From the NCBI GenBank assembly GCA_947623455.1, contig OX392538.1, positions 6,014,001-6,078,000 of the forward strand: DNA of 64,000 bases, given 5' to 3'. Source of the stretch: Mimachlamys varia (lineage: Eukaryota > Mollusca > Bivalvia > Pectinida > Pectinidae). The translations under genes were made by a program, and so were the position numbers. This document shows positions 26,260 to 39,400 of this stretch, piece after piece. Numbering within the stretch: the first letter of the stretch is position 1; every line of letters starts with the position of its first letter. A model generated the notes under the pieces. The model saw only the letters and a list, made by a program, of their open reading frames with translations, ran no database searches and had not been told where the DNA came from.

Positions 26260-28688
26260 CTACATCTTCTTCCCGGCATATCTCCCATTGCGGATTCCTC
26301 TTATTTTGTCGTTCATTTTATACACAACTTTCTCCATCCAAAACTGGTTTTTATCTTCCGGGGTCAAGTCCTTCTTGTATAAATTGAATATGTGACCTGT
26401 GAATTAAAAAACAGACTTGTATGCATAAATTATATACCATTTTTCACCAGATAATCTGTTCCTATCTCATTTGCAATTGCAAATATAGCAGAAAAAATGT
26501 AAGGGCTGTTCCAGAATTAACCATGTGGGAGGGGCGGGAGGCACTTTTTCAGAGACCCAACCACCCATCAAATATTATTATGAGATTTAATATAAGGAAT
26601 GGTAGGCAGATCTGGTTTTAACCCCACAACCCATGATATATTAATTCAGGTGCCTCCCACCTCCCCCCACACGATTAAGTATGGAACAGCCCTAAACACA
26701 ATTACATGCATATAATTACATAAGTAATTCAAGTTTTGTATATCAAAAACAGTATCTACTGAAAAATATCCACAAAAAAGACAAAATATATGCAGAAATT
26801 ATGTGTTTGCTTACAAGATACTGCCTCAGACTTCAGTGACTTAATTCATCTTGCATTTCACAAATCATTTAAATGTTTTAATTTATAATATGGTGCATAT
26901 TAAGAAATTAATGAAGCACAATGTGTTAGTTTACTGATGTTTTGAGACTTTCAGATTTTTGAATTCATCATTTTAAAACTTTCATGGTTATAGTTTTACG
27001 CAGAACAATTCCAAACAACTTTTAATACTTACTTTTGATTGCCCTTCGCATATTTTCATCCATGGCCTTTGTCTTTTTGCCATGGCCATACACAGTCATG
27101 CCTTGGCAATCTTCCTGTGTGACAAGAAACTCCAATAGATTCAAGGCCAGTTTCTCTGCTGAGGATGCCAATTCCTCACACCTCTTCAGGTCAACAGCTT
27201 TCATTTTGGTGCCAAAAACACTGGCTCCAAGATCTGGCCACTTTCTTATTAGTAGCTCACGAGATCTGGCCACTTTCTTATAAGTAAAACAAAGTACCTG
27301 TGTCATCAATATCTAAGACTAAGTCTTCCTCATCAGACATCGGTAGAGGCAGCAAGACTTGTGCGCGTTTCCTTGCCTTCTGATGCAGACCAACTATAAT
27401 GGAAATTATAATATATATACAATCAATGTTTTTTTTTCATATAATTTAAATGTCAGATGATGAGATATATATGTCTTCTGAGCTACCTTAGCTTTTTCTT
27501 TTTAGATAATTGGATGGTGAATTCAAAATTATCATATGTACATATACCTATTTAGCTAAAACAGATAAAAATAACATGCTAACCAGGTTTCAGTATGACA
27601 GTATAGCAAAACAAAATGTTCATTGAAATTTACAATTAAAAATTAATTGACAGATCCATGGACAAAAAATAAATTGCAGGGACTACGGTGGTACATACCT
27701 ATCTTGATGACCGTCAATAAACATAAAAACTTATTAATAGATAATACACCGTAAATTAATTTGTGCAGTATTACCTGTGGCACTTTCATCATCTACATCA
27801 GAATTGACGACATCTGGATTGAAGCTGTGTTTCAATGCCACATTGTTCTTGATCTTGCCAAGCAAAACAGCACGATCATCTGTTGGGACAAACATATCTA
27901 TTATAATAAATTAATAATAATAATAACATAATGCTTTATTTACAGAAGGTACAATGTAACTCAATTAGTAAATTGTATAAGCCAGCAAGATTATACGTGC
28001 ATAAATTTAAACTACTTCAAAGGTAAAATAAAAGGTGCCTTTCCAGAGTTGCATGTGTCAATTCCATCACTGGAGTCTGGAAATAGAAATTCTATTACAA
28101 GGGGTTTCATAATTAGTTTCAAGTGCTTATTGTTATCCGGATATCTTTTTTACGTATGAATTCTTACTTCTGTCCTGAACTATCTCCATCAGAAATCATC
28201 TACATATGACCAAAGAAATATATTGACAAACGAAAATCCCTCCTCGTCAACTATATTTACCGAGTTAAACATATTAGAGTCACGTGACCAGAGCACTCGA
28301 AATCGTCTCTCGATCGAACTCGCAAAGCACCTAGTTATCAGATCAAACGGGGGTTTCTAACTAGATAAATTAATACATGTTTTGATTCTTACTTAAAACA
28401 TTTCGTAGACGTAGCACTAGGCTGCATGAACTCCGAGTTAGGATTTGAACCGTTACAGTACAGTAAAAATAACTAGGGGCCTAACGAAATCTTATAATGC
28501 ATCACAAACTTACCGTTCAGCTCGCTGATTATGGCTTGGTATAGTTTACCCTTGAATCGTGCAGTAATGTAATCGCCCTCTCCGTACTCTTCAAAAGGCT
28601 TCCGCGGACTTATAATCTTAGAAGCACAAATAACGTCTTTAAAATAATCCTCCCATAGGATCAGTGCGTATCTCGACGTTGATGACAT
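26260..28688 (-). CDS. BEN-domain protein, five exons, 237 aa
   Basis: Exons on the minus strand are 28688-28514, 27879-27775, 27393-27298, 27233-27033 and 26396-26260. They sum to 714 nt, all internal junctions are phase 1, all introns are GT-AG, and one frame runs from ATG to TAG. The N-terminus (about residues 1-60, starting MSSTSRYALILW) resembles the small N-terminal module I associate with other animal BEN proteins. Residues about 145-237 fit a BEN domain: a helical LALNLLEFLVTQED segment, then YGHGKKTKAMDENMRRAIK and a last helix ending in a basic tail (YAGKKM). BEN domains bind DNA, often palindromic sites, and act in chromatin and transcription. It is transcribed divergently from the transposase-family gene at 30456 and lies inside the same terminal repeats, so a role as a transposon DNA-binding helper is my inference. 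Intron 3 is only 64 nt and contains a 32-bp tandem duplication, so that junction is the least certain. No canonical AATAAA was seen soon after the stop. Confidence 0.83.
26503..26692 (+). mobile_element. PIF/Harbinger-type MITE, copy 1, in last intron of the BEN gene
   Basis: Ends GGGCTGTTCCAGAATTAAC and (inverted) GGGCTGTTCCATACTTAATC flank 190 bp. TAA is present on both sides (26500-26502 and 26693-26695). GGG/CCC ends with a TWA duplication are the signature of PIF/Harbinger MITEs. It is related to 43414-43597 in inverted orientation. Confidence 0.85.
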
Positions 28689-30455
28689 ATTCAACCGACT
28701 CAATGCTGGCGATCGGAACACTAGATCGACTGATTCGATGAAGAAAACGTATCCGGTGATGTTTAACACGTCGTAGATATTTTGCTTCAAACACGATATG
28801 TATAAAAACTAGCTCTTTTTGATGTAGTAAACAAACTTCCAAATTCCGTAGGCTTAATGGCGACTTGTCTTCTTGTGATATCCCGCTTAAACATTTTATC
28901 CAATCAAAATCGCCCTTTGTATTAATGAAGAGGCTGGAGAGGAAATTGACCAATGAAATGGGGCGTGATAGATCCATTCGGGTGCTGAGCTGCTGCACAT
29001 GTTCAGCGTCGCCGCAAAGTGGGCCTTACGATATGCCTAATATTTTACCATTGTGATGATCTGAAGGTAAGTAGAATAACAGTTAACTATCTTGCATTAC
29101 AGACGAAAAACTTAAAGTGTTGCAGAATATGAGGCATCGTTATGTCATGCATCACAGGCCAACGATCAGTTCTAGGCTAGTTGTTTACAATATTGTCAAA
29201 CTTTCAGAGACCGATCGCGATCGCGGAGTTAAGATTTTGGGCCATTTAGCCGTTTCTGGACTTGTATTATAACTGGATCGCGAGTCCAAACTGGGGAAGG
29301 ACCTATCATGTTTGATTCATTTTATTACGGATGCTTTTAACCAAAATTTCATTAACTATAGTTTAGGGGAAAAGTCCGTAACAGATGGAGCACGTGTGCT
29401 AAAAGTGACTATTGTAGACACTGACAGTAACAGTTGCGCTATCAGTAGTTTTCTGGCTTTGTTTTTCGGACAATTTAAATTCATTTTCAAATGCAGAACA
29501 ACACATTTTCATATACATCAATATTAAATATTTTTAATATTTTCCTATTTTATACTTCAGAAAATACGGATACTATTAAGAAAATATCTTCTTATTGAAT
29601 AAACTCTCCATCAAGAATGATGATTACGGGTTGTTATATCGATGATATAATTTGCCCTGATTTGGGAAGGATCATCTGATGCATTTGTGTACCCGTGCAA
29701 TGACTTAAACAGACAGTATATATAAGAAATGGAATATGTAAAAAAACATTGCCAGATCGAGGGTATGTGTCATAATTATATACACATTTTTTTAATGTAA
29801 AAGTCCAGAAATTAACGCCATATAACAATATTGGAAATACATTTATGATTATAATAAAATAACAATAAGCAATATCATTATTTTGTAGTTAAAACTAAAA
29901 CTATTGTCTTCCTTCTACACTTTACCTATCTACAGGTAAACAAATACAATATAACTACACATATATATGTAATAATGTTGAATAATTATTTGAGGGTGGG
30001 CGGGTAGGAAATCTTGCTGCTGATGCTTTGCCAGAAAATTCTGAAGTGACAAGTATGTAGTGAGACAGTCTGGTGACCAGTCTGTCTCCTCTATTCGGGG
30101 ATGGGCTCACCCTAGTAGGGAATTCTGTGCTCATCCCATTGGTCATACAGATTACACATTACCAAATTAAGTCACCTGTAATTTGAAATGGCCAGATTTA
30201 TGTAATACATGTGGCCCTGGACATGCCAACTGACCCTTTATTTACACAACTGTAACAGTTGTAAAAGCAAGCTGGACCCCTGCTAGTGAGGGGTCTGGTT
30301 ACTGGTGTTAATATAAGAGACTCCCTGTAATTTTATGCATATAAAAATTGCCCACCACTCAAAGTATTAATAACATATTAACTAGATTAATATTCTCGTT
30401 TGTTATAATTGTGAAATATATCAATATATTAATTTTTTCTATGTTTTTCTTTAAG
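28689..30455. promoter_or_regulatory. Divergent promoter region between BEN and transposase-family genes
   Basis: About 1.8 kb separates the two opposing start codons. The first part (28690-29290) has a higher CpG content than its surroundings and contains a perfect 12-bp palindrome CGATCGCGATCG at 29212-29223. Other GATCG motifs lie at about 28708-28735 and 29277. From 29300 it becomes AT-rich. Shared control of both genes is inferred from the head-to-head arrangement. No clear TATA box was assigned. Confidence 0.4.
28980..29066 (+). other. Possible 5' non-coding exon of the transposase-family gene
   Basis: The sequence ends in a good donor, CTGAAG followed by GTAAGTAG at 29067. The first coding exon at 30456 starts exactly at an acceptor, so at least one upstream exon is needed. 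No ATG lies in the joined frame after an in-frame TGA, which supports 30456 as the start codon. The 5' boundary here is a guess. Confidence 0.4.
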
Positions 30456-33400
30456 ATGTCCACCTTAAGCTCATCCAGTCTGTGTTCGTCAAGTGCAGAC
30501 GATGAGTTGCCACATGTTGCCATGATCACTCCAAAGAAAAGACGATACAGACGCACTCTTTTTCATGGTCGACAAAGCAAGGAAAGAAAAATGGAAGAGA
30601 CAGGTGATAACCAATTAATTTCGCAAAGTTTGAGCTGAAAAGCCTCTTCTGTTTGAGAAAGTTTCCAATTTTGTGTTAAAATTTTCTCATACCAAAAAAA
30701 TATTTCAACCCTAAATGTCCCTGTTCACTGACTAAGTATAAACAATATTATTTTATCCATTTTATGGCTCATGAAAATAAACATTCCAAATGAAACGTAC
30801 TGGCTTGTGTTAAAAAGGGTAAAAAGATTAATTAGTTGAAATTTCCCAGTAAATGCCATATATTTTTATTCTTAAACCTGTAATTATAATGAAATAAGAA
30901 ATTAATTGAAACCAATGTTGTTTTTTTCATTTTAGTATATGCTAGATGAACTTTATTGTATAGACAAATTGAATTTTAGTTTATGTACTTAAATGTTTTA
31001 TTACAGGTCAGAATACATCGGCGGATGTGACTTGCAGGCAAGATCTGAATGTAAATGTACATGATCCGAGTGTTGCTGTTGATGAGCAGGATTCAAGTGT
31101 TGACCAGCACGATCTGAGCATTGCTGTTGACAACTTCAATGATGATATTAACAATGGTAATTCAACAGCTTCAGATTCAAGTAAATTAATAAGTGACACA
31201 ACTCATGATTTATCTGTTAGTGAAGTAAGTCAAATTACCTTGAGTGAATCAGTATCAAGTGTGAGAGGATTATCATCAGCTATACTAAACAGCACAAGTG
31301 ACTCAAATAAGAAGAAATCCAACAAGTTTTTTTCTCAGAAAGATGAACCATTGTGTGATGGTTCTCCTCATACAGTCTTCACAGCCTATATTAGCATGAT
31401 GCTGTATGCACAGAAATTTTCTTTAACAGGGGAAGGATTCTCAGCATTACTCCAAATGGTCCACTCCTTTCTACCAAAGCCTTGTAAACTAACTACATCT
31501 GTTTACAGACTCAAAGATTTTCTTAAATCTCATATAGGATTTCAGGAACCACTACGGCATTACTTTTGTGATACTTGTGGAATACCCCTGGCAGAAGGTA
31601 CTAAATGTAGCAAACCTAGATGTGAAGGTCTTCAGTCAAAGTCTTTGGTCTTTCATGACTTAGGACTTGAACATCAACTCAGAGAGCTTTTCAAAGGTAA
31701 ATACCCAGTATCATTCACTCAATGTTCTCCAATGGTTTTCTTCTACTTGTCCAGGATTTGATACTTGTCCATTCCGCTTGTGTATTTTTGTTGACCTTCA
31801 TATCTAATTATACTGACCTACACTTACAATTGCCTGTACCATGTGCTCTTACCGTATTTATCCTGCATAAGCCCAGGGGGCCAAGACATGAACTTTGACT
31901 CAAAGTAGGGGGTGGGCTTATTTAAGGATTAACTTTCTATTTTGTTTAGGTTATCGGGGGATAACTACAATGGAACACGGGGAAATTGAATAACCGGCGA
32001 TGTATAATTTCCCCGTGTTCCATTGTAGTTATCCCCCGATAACCTAAACAAAATAGAAAGTAAATCCTTATATTTACAGTATCTTTCTCTGAAATATTCG
32101 TAACTATTTTGTTCATTGTAGTCCCATTTTCGGACACAGATTTCATTTCAAAACTAATAAACGTGAGAATGGTTCAATAAATGTAACAGCATGAGTCGTT
32201 GTTAGCTCCGCCCACGTTTATTGTTGGTGACGTCACACAATTGTGATTCAAACTGGAGGATTTGGATAGCTCCACCCACATGAATTGTTGTCGATGTCAT
32301 AGAAGTTTGGCACATATTTGATTTTTATTGTGATGCATCCTACAAAAAGGAACCTTTCTATGTCGGAGATAAAGTAGGTATTATAAATTAACTAAATGAA
32401 CATATGTATGCTGTAAATATTGGGTGTTATTTCAAACCAGTAGCTTCTAAAACTTAATTTTACAGACAAAAAGAAGCAAAAATGCTGCACATCATAACGT
32501 TTCCCAATCACATGTTGTTTTTGAATGTATATATATTTACTATAAATAACTGAGCTAGATTGCCTGATTGTGATAAATAGACTTGTTGTGTTGATAATTT
32601 GTAGATAGCACTGGTAAATTCCAGACTGCAAAGAATCCAAGTTCCAGATTACATCGTAAGACAACAGAGAAATATAGATGATCATAAGCACTGGAAAGGT
32701 AACTAATGCTATTAACATAGGTAGAACAATGTGAAATCTTATGAATATATGGTTGTTCTGATATGATTAATTGATTCTACATGGATAAAATGTCTTAATG
32801 TCAGTTTGAGGTTGCATATAATTTTATTTAGATCTATTGACAGCAAGAAATGTTGACAGTGCAATAGAAAAAAAACCAAGTAATGTAAGATGAAAAAAAC
32901 GACTGGGTTGGTCTTCTGATACACTTTTTGTAGTTCACAACGCAATCACTTCGATCTTACCTCCTAGGATCATGACATTGTTTGTCAGTGCATACTGCTT
33001 CAACTCCAATGGTTGTGTAATTACAATAAACTAATAAAATACAATTTCATGCAGGAGGTATGTTTTTGGGAATTACACATTTCTGCTGGGTCTTAATCGG
33101 TCTATAAAATAATGGAAATGCTATATTTTTCTTTTTAAAGATTTTGAATTTTCTCCGTTGAAATAAAGAGGTAATGTTATATATTGTTTAAAATACATAT
33201 TTCATCATTTTTTTCAGCATCTGAATGTAGGGAGTGGCTCTTGCACTATTCCATTCCTGCATTACATGGACTTCAAGACCAAGAAATTGCAGTTCATTAT
33301 GCATTATTGGTGTCCGCTTTGTTCCTGCTGAACAAGGATTCTATTTCCAGAGATGAAATCAAAGATGCCAATGACTACATTGATACATTCTGCAGTTTGT

Positions 33401-36400
33401 ACCCTGCATTTTACAGTAAGTATTCATTGTGAGTTTGGTATTTTTATGCCCCTGCTGTAAAATGGGAGGGGGTTGGGGGTAACTGCATTATTTGACCAGC
33501 CTTCATCATACTTCATACATAGGTCAAGTATGGGTATCCTTCAAGCATTGTTGAGTTTGAGGGTCCCAAGGTCAAGGTCACTTGCTATATATAGAAACAC
33601 AGGAGATACATGAATGTTTAAACAAAGTTATTTGGTATAATTTGAATATTGGGTATAATTTGAATATTGAAGAGTAGCAAGAGAATATCCTTTGTTTGTG
33701 TCTCATACTGGTATCACATGAGTATATTTGAAATTTTCAGACCCTGAGAAGCAGACCATGAACATGCACATGCTGAAACATTTGCCAGAATTTGTCCTTC
33801 TTCATGGTCCGCTCTTCCACTACTCCTGTTTTGGATTCGAATCTATGAACAACCATCTCAAAAATATGATACATGGAACCCGTTTTGTCAATGACCAAGT
33901 AAGTATTGAAAATATTCTCAAAATGATACGGACAGATTCAAATTAATGTTTAATTGCAATTGACTCAATGATGAATTGTAATACCGGGTAATCATATTTT
34001 ATTTATATATATATGTGTAACGTATCGGGGGTCCGTACCCTAGTCACTTCTAAGGATCCCTGTGTTATAGGCCTGTCTATAACTATACTACAGTTGCAAA
34101 TATATACAAATATGTGTTACTACCTTGTAACGCTTAGCATCATATACAGAATGTCACAGCGTACCTCGCTGTACATGTACACAGGACTCTGTCAACGGTA
34201 ACGAAACACTGTAACATGCAGAGTTATCCTACAACCGCACATACAGGTACAAACGAGACTGCTGACACATAAAATAACTCAAGACATATATTCAAGTTGT
34301 AAACTATATACACTATACAGCTGCTTGCTGTCAATGCCCTAATGTATAGTACTATATCGACTATGTCGCCGACCACCGTGTCACGACCAACACCGATACC
34401 CTGTGCTCTACTCGGGCTGTGGTTATGAGCGTGTCGTAATCACACTACGCACTAACACAGGCTACCGTGCTAGCGACAACTCAAGACCTATGGTCATGAG
34501 CGCTCACGACCTACTGCAGTAGTCGTGAGCTGCTGTATACTCGCGACCTCACGGTATACCCGCGACACAGGTAGCTGTGAGCAATGAAGCTCCGAACAAT
34601 AACCACGGTTCCTATCTGTAGTCGAGGTACTATATAACTATAGACAGGACACAAATCAAGGTACGACTTATTCAGTCACATCTATCTCTCTGTGTCCACG
34701 CCTATGGAATGAAACTATAATAAAAGCTATCTGCTCCGTATCAAATATAACTCACTACGACTACGCGTGTATATGTACACACACTGCCGTACACCTCAGG
34801 CAGTGTCCCCTAGGCAGTAAACAGTAAAACTAACGCCGGCTACCAATGCACGGCACCTCTCCCAGCTAGCTACGACAAACCCTAGCTGGCGACCACGCAC
34901 AGTGCTTAATACACGTGCTCACGACTACCCTCTGGTCAGAACCACAGTACAAGGTCTAGTCGTCTGTTAACTCTATACAGCTATGGTAGGATCAAGGCAG
35001 GCTGACAACAGCCACTTCTATCTCTCACTACCCAAAGCCGGACTTGCTGTCTATCGCTAGTGTTAACACGCCGAGCTCAGAACAGAACTTTAACATGCAT
35101 CAGCTAAATCACAAACTACTTAATATAATTATACAATGAGCCGTAACGCTCACCGCTCACATGTACGGTGTCTTCACAACTGAGCTGTTACATTGAGCAA
35201 GCTACCTTCAACGACCGTACAAAGGGGCACAACTCTAGCTCTCCTGTTCTCCAAACACACACACCACAACTCAGCGAACCTACTTGCTCTCACGCCCCGC
35301 TGTGTCAAACGCACTAATTGGACGAGCAAACCCAGGCTATTCACGCGAGTGATTTATATGTTGTGCGTTTCTGCCAGCGTGTTACGATTATCTCAACCGC
35401 ATAGCAATGAGACGTGACGCGTGTAACAGTGAGCCTGGCCGAGAACAAGGCACTATTTCAGCCTATCCCTCAACACTGCTCATCTGCACAGCTATACTTC
35501 GTACACGAGCTCAGATGCTATTATTGTAACACACCTACCACTTTGAGATGTTCTCTCCTCGATGGTCTGAACAGGACTGCCCGATTCTCGCTGGAATCTG
35601 GCCTTATATACCCTCCGTCTATCCTAGTGACCCCTAGCGGCGAGTATGATACAATCACATAAAAGTTTGTACGGTATGCCTAAAAACTATCTATCTGCTA
35701 AGCGCTTGAATAACAAAGATAACACAAAATGATTAACGCCAATAGAACCTAAACAATATACTCAATCATCGAAGGTAGGGTTACGAAATATATACATTCA
35801 TCACATTACCCACGCCTCCGAGTACAACGCGTCCTCGCGTTACAAATTAACTCGGCTACAAAACTGTAAAGCTATAACTACATTAATCAACAATATATAC
35901 AGATGATTCAGAACGACCACAAATGAATTGGTCATATCCTACCTAGTATTCGGTAGTGTAACTTGAATGCCACCGAGGAGCTCGTCGAGAGCGTGTTGGC
36001 CGAGAGTTGGTATCAAACTCTTTCTCGCCATCACCGTTCTCTGCATCACTATCGACCTCTATGGGGATATCTATCAGCTCACTCCCAACATTGTCCTCAG
36101 ATGATGCAGCACCCCCCACGTTCGAGAAGTTGAAGCAACTCTCATCGACCTGCGTTTGTCGATCCCTCAGACCACTGTGTTCTTGAGCTTTCTCCCCTCG
36201 CAGGACTTGCACATTTCTTCTTTTCAGTCGGTCAGCATGTATGACTTTGGCCTTTCCCTTTCGACCACAACGCACCTTGTAGGTCACATCTGTCAACTTG
36301 GTCAGTACCCGGAAAGGTCCACGCCATCTACATGATAACTTAGGGCTCAGTCCTGTCTTCACGTTTGGGAAAAACACAAACACTTCTTCTCCTGGCTTGA

Positions 36401-39400
36401 AGCTCTCCCATGACAGTTTCTGGTCATGATTCCGCTTTTGTCTTTGCATGGCTCCTTTAACATTTTCTCTTACCAGTTGATGAGCATCCTCCATGGTCTC
36501 TTGGAGTTGCCAAGCCCACTGGTTCTGCGGAATGGCCTTCACATTTCTTGGCATGGCGTACTGGATGTCTAAAGGGGTACTGGTTTCCCTTCCTAACATC
36601 ATGAAGTTTGGTGTACATGACGTTGTTTCGTGCTCTGCTGATCTATAGGCCATCAGAACGTAGGGAAGTTGCTGATCCCAATCAGTCTGGTGTTCGTTAA
36701 CAACCGTTCTGAGCATTGCTATTAACGTTCGGTTGAACCTCTCAACCATACCATCGGATTTCGGGTGGTATGGTGTTGTGCGCGTCTTCCGTATTTGAAG
36801 CAGCTTGCACATTTCGCTAAACAGAGCACTCTCAAACTGTACTCCTTGATCTGAATGCACCATGGTCGGAACACCAAATCGACATATCACCTCTTCTACC
36901 AGTATCTTGGCTACGGTTTGGGCTTCCATGTTGGGCATCGCATAGCTCTCGGTCCATTTGGTGTAATAGTCAGAAATCACCAAAATATGTCGATTCCCAT
37001 GATCAGTTACAGGTAGCTCACACAAAATGTCGATTGCTAGGCGTTCCATAGGAAATCCAGTTTCCACAACTTGCATAGGAGCTCTCTTTGTCCGGTTGGG
37101 GTTTTTCCCTCTGCTACATTGTATACATCCAGCAACATAGCGCTTCACGTCTGCTTGGAGTCCCGGCCAATAATATGACTGTCTGATCTTAGCCAAGGTT
37201 TTTCTCAATCCCAAATGTCCAGCAGTTCTATTGTCATGTGTATGACCAAGGACAGTTCGTCTCTCAGACTTGGGGAGTACAACCTGCAATGTCCCATTAG
37301 GACTTTCTCTATACAGCATGCCTGCATTGACCGACAGTGCCTCAAACTGTGACCAAAGCGATTTCACAGTCATATTGCGACCCTCAATGCTTTTAAATGC
37401 TGGTTTCTTGCCCTCTCGTACCCATGCAAGAACAAGTTTGATATCCTCATCACCTTCCTGTTTTTCTTGTAGAGCTGGTTCTGGCTTAGTCTCGTCACTT
37501 TCTTCAGGCATCACCCCTGTGCTAACAACTCCACAACAGTGTGGTGTATCATGGACAGCACATATGTGATCGTCTGCCAGGCTTTTACTTTCCCATTCTG
37601 GCTCATAACCACATTGTCTACAGGGCAACCGGCTGAGACTATCAGCATTCTGGTGTTTGACTCCTGGTCGATGGACGATGGTCATGTCATATGAGCTCAG
37701 CACTTGTAGCCACCTGGCCATCTGTCCTTCGGGGTTTTTGAAGTTCAGTAACCAACGGAGCGAACTATGGTCGGTACGTACAGTGAACCTTCTACCATAC
37801 AAGTAATGACGGAGGTACTTGGTGAAGTATACGACTGCCAACAGTTCCTTTCTGGTCACACAATAACCTCGCTCGGCTTTTGTTAGAGTCCGACTAGCGA
37901 ATGCTACTGGCCTCTCTACATCATCGACTATCTGAGACAACACTGCCCCGATAGCGTCATTGCTTGCATCGGTGTCTAGTATAAACTCCTTGGTGAAGTC
38001 TGGATGTGCAAGGATAGGTGCCGTTACCAACAACCGCTTAAGAGTCTCAAGGGCTTCCTGACAAGAGGAACTCCACTCAAATGTTCGTCCTTTTTCGGTG
38101 AGTTTGTGAAGGCACTTTGCGATTTTAGCAAAATCTTTTATGAACCTTCGGTAATAGCTGCAGAACCCTAGAAAGGATCGCAACTCTCTTACATTGCCAG
38201 GAACAGGCCATTGCTCGACTGTCTTTGTTTTAGCTGGGTCTGTCGACACACCTGCCTCTGATATAACGTGCCCTAGGTATAAAACCTTTTTTGCACACAG
38301 CAGGCACTTCCTAGCTTTCAATTTCAATCCAGCAGCCAACAACCGGTCAAAGACTTTTTCGAGATTTACAATCATCTCCTCAAATGACCTTCCTACAATG
38401 ATCACATCATCAAGGTAGATGAGGCACACCTGCCACTGTAGTCCCGCCAGCACAGTCTCCATCAACCGTTCAAATGTTGCTGGGGCTGAATTCAAACCAA
38501 AGGGCATAACTTGGAACTCGTACAAGCCTGTGCGAGTAGCGAATGCTGTCTTGGCACGGTCCTCTGCATCCAACTCTACCTGCCAGTATCCTGAGTTCAG
38601 GTCTAGAGTAGAAAACCATGAACAGCCAGCAAGTTGGTCTAGTGTCTCGTCAATACGAGGCAGAGGGTATGCATCGGGAATGCTCACAGCGTTAAGTCGT
38701 CTGTAGTCAACGCAAAACCGCATTGTCCCATCCTTCTTCTTGACCAAAACGATGCCTGAGCTCCAAGGACTAGATGATTTCTTTATAACACCCCGGTCGA
38801 GCATGTTCTGTACTTGTTTGTCTACTTCAGGTCCCATATTGCCTGGAACACGCCGTAACGGCTGTTTTATCGGGCGGGCATCACCTGTATTGATTTTGTG
38901 CTTCACGACATCTGTTCGCCCCAAGTCTTCATCCGATGCAGCAAACAACCCTTCATACCTTTGTAAAAGGTGTCCCAACTCCTGATATTGCTTGGCAGTG
39001 AGGCTGGTTTTTGAAGCTTCTAGTAACTTAGCAAGGTCTTCTCTCAAGCTGTTACTGCTGTGAGGCTGTGACTCTTGTATTTCCTCTACCACACTCTGGA
39101 TTGCACTCACTTGTGCTATGGTAGTGCCAGGATATATCAACTTATCCTCCTCTGAGGTATTCATCATACGTACAGGCACCGTTGCTACATTGTCTACCAG
39201 TGATCGACCAATGATAGCACGGTCGCTCTTCAAAAAGGATTCAAACCCTTCCACAATCAAGGTGTTGCCCTGCATGGCCTTACCATCAGGCACGCACACC
39301 TTCCCAGGTACTATGACCTCTGATTTTGCTGGTACTGAAATCCTCTCAGTTGTACATACTCGGAAACAACCCATGGTTCCCTCATACTTAGCCTCAACAT

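Noticed and set aside
28441..28451. B-box-like GGTTCAAATCC on the minus strand
   Set aside because: Flanking bases cannot form a T-arm stem, and no A box or cloverleaf could be drawn, so no tRNA.
28639..28998. 119-codon minus-strand frame upstream of the BEN gene
   Set aside because: It overlaps BEN exon 1 in a different register and has no family match; probably 5' untranslated sequence.
35193..35662. Two overlapping short frames in the LTR, repeated at 42544-43013
   Set aside because: They recur only because the LTRs are duplicates; they run opposite to the element and show no domain.
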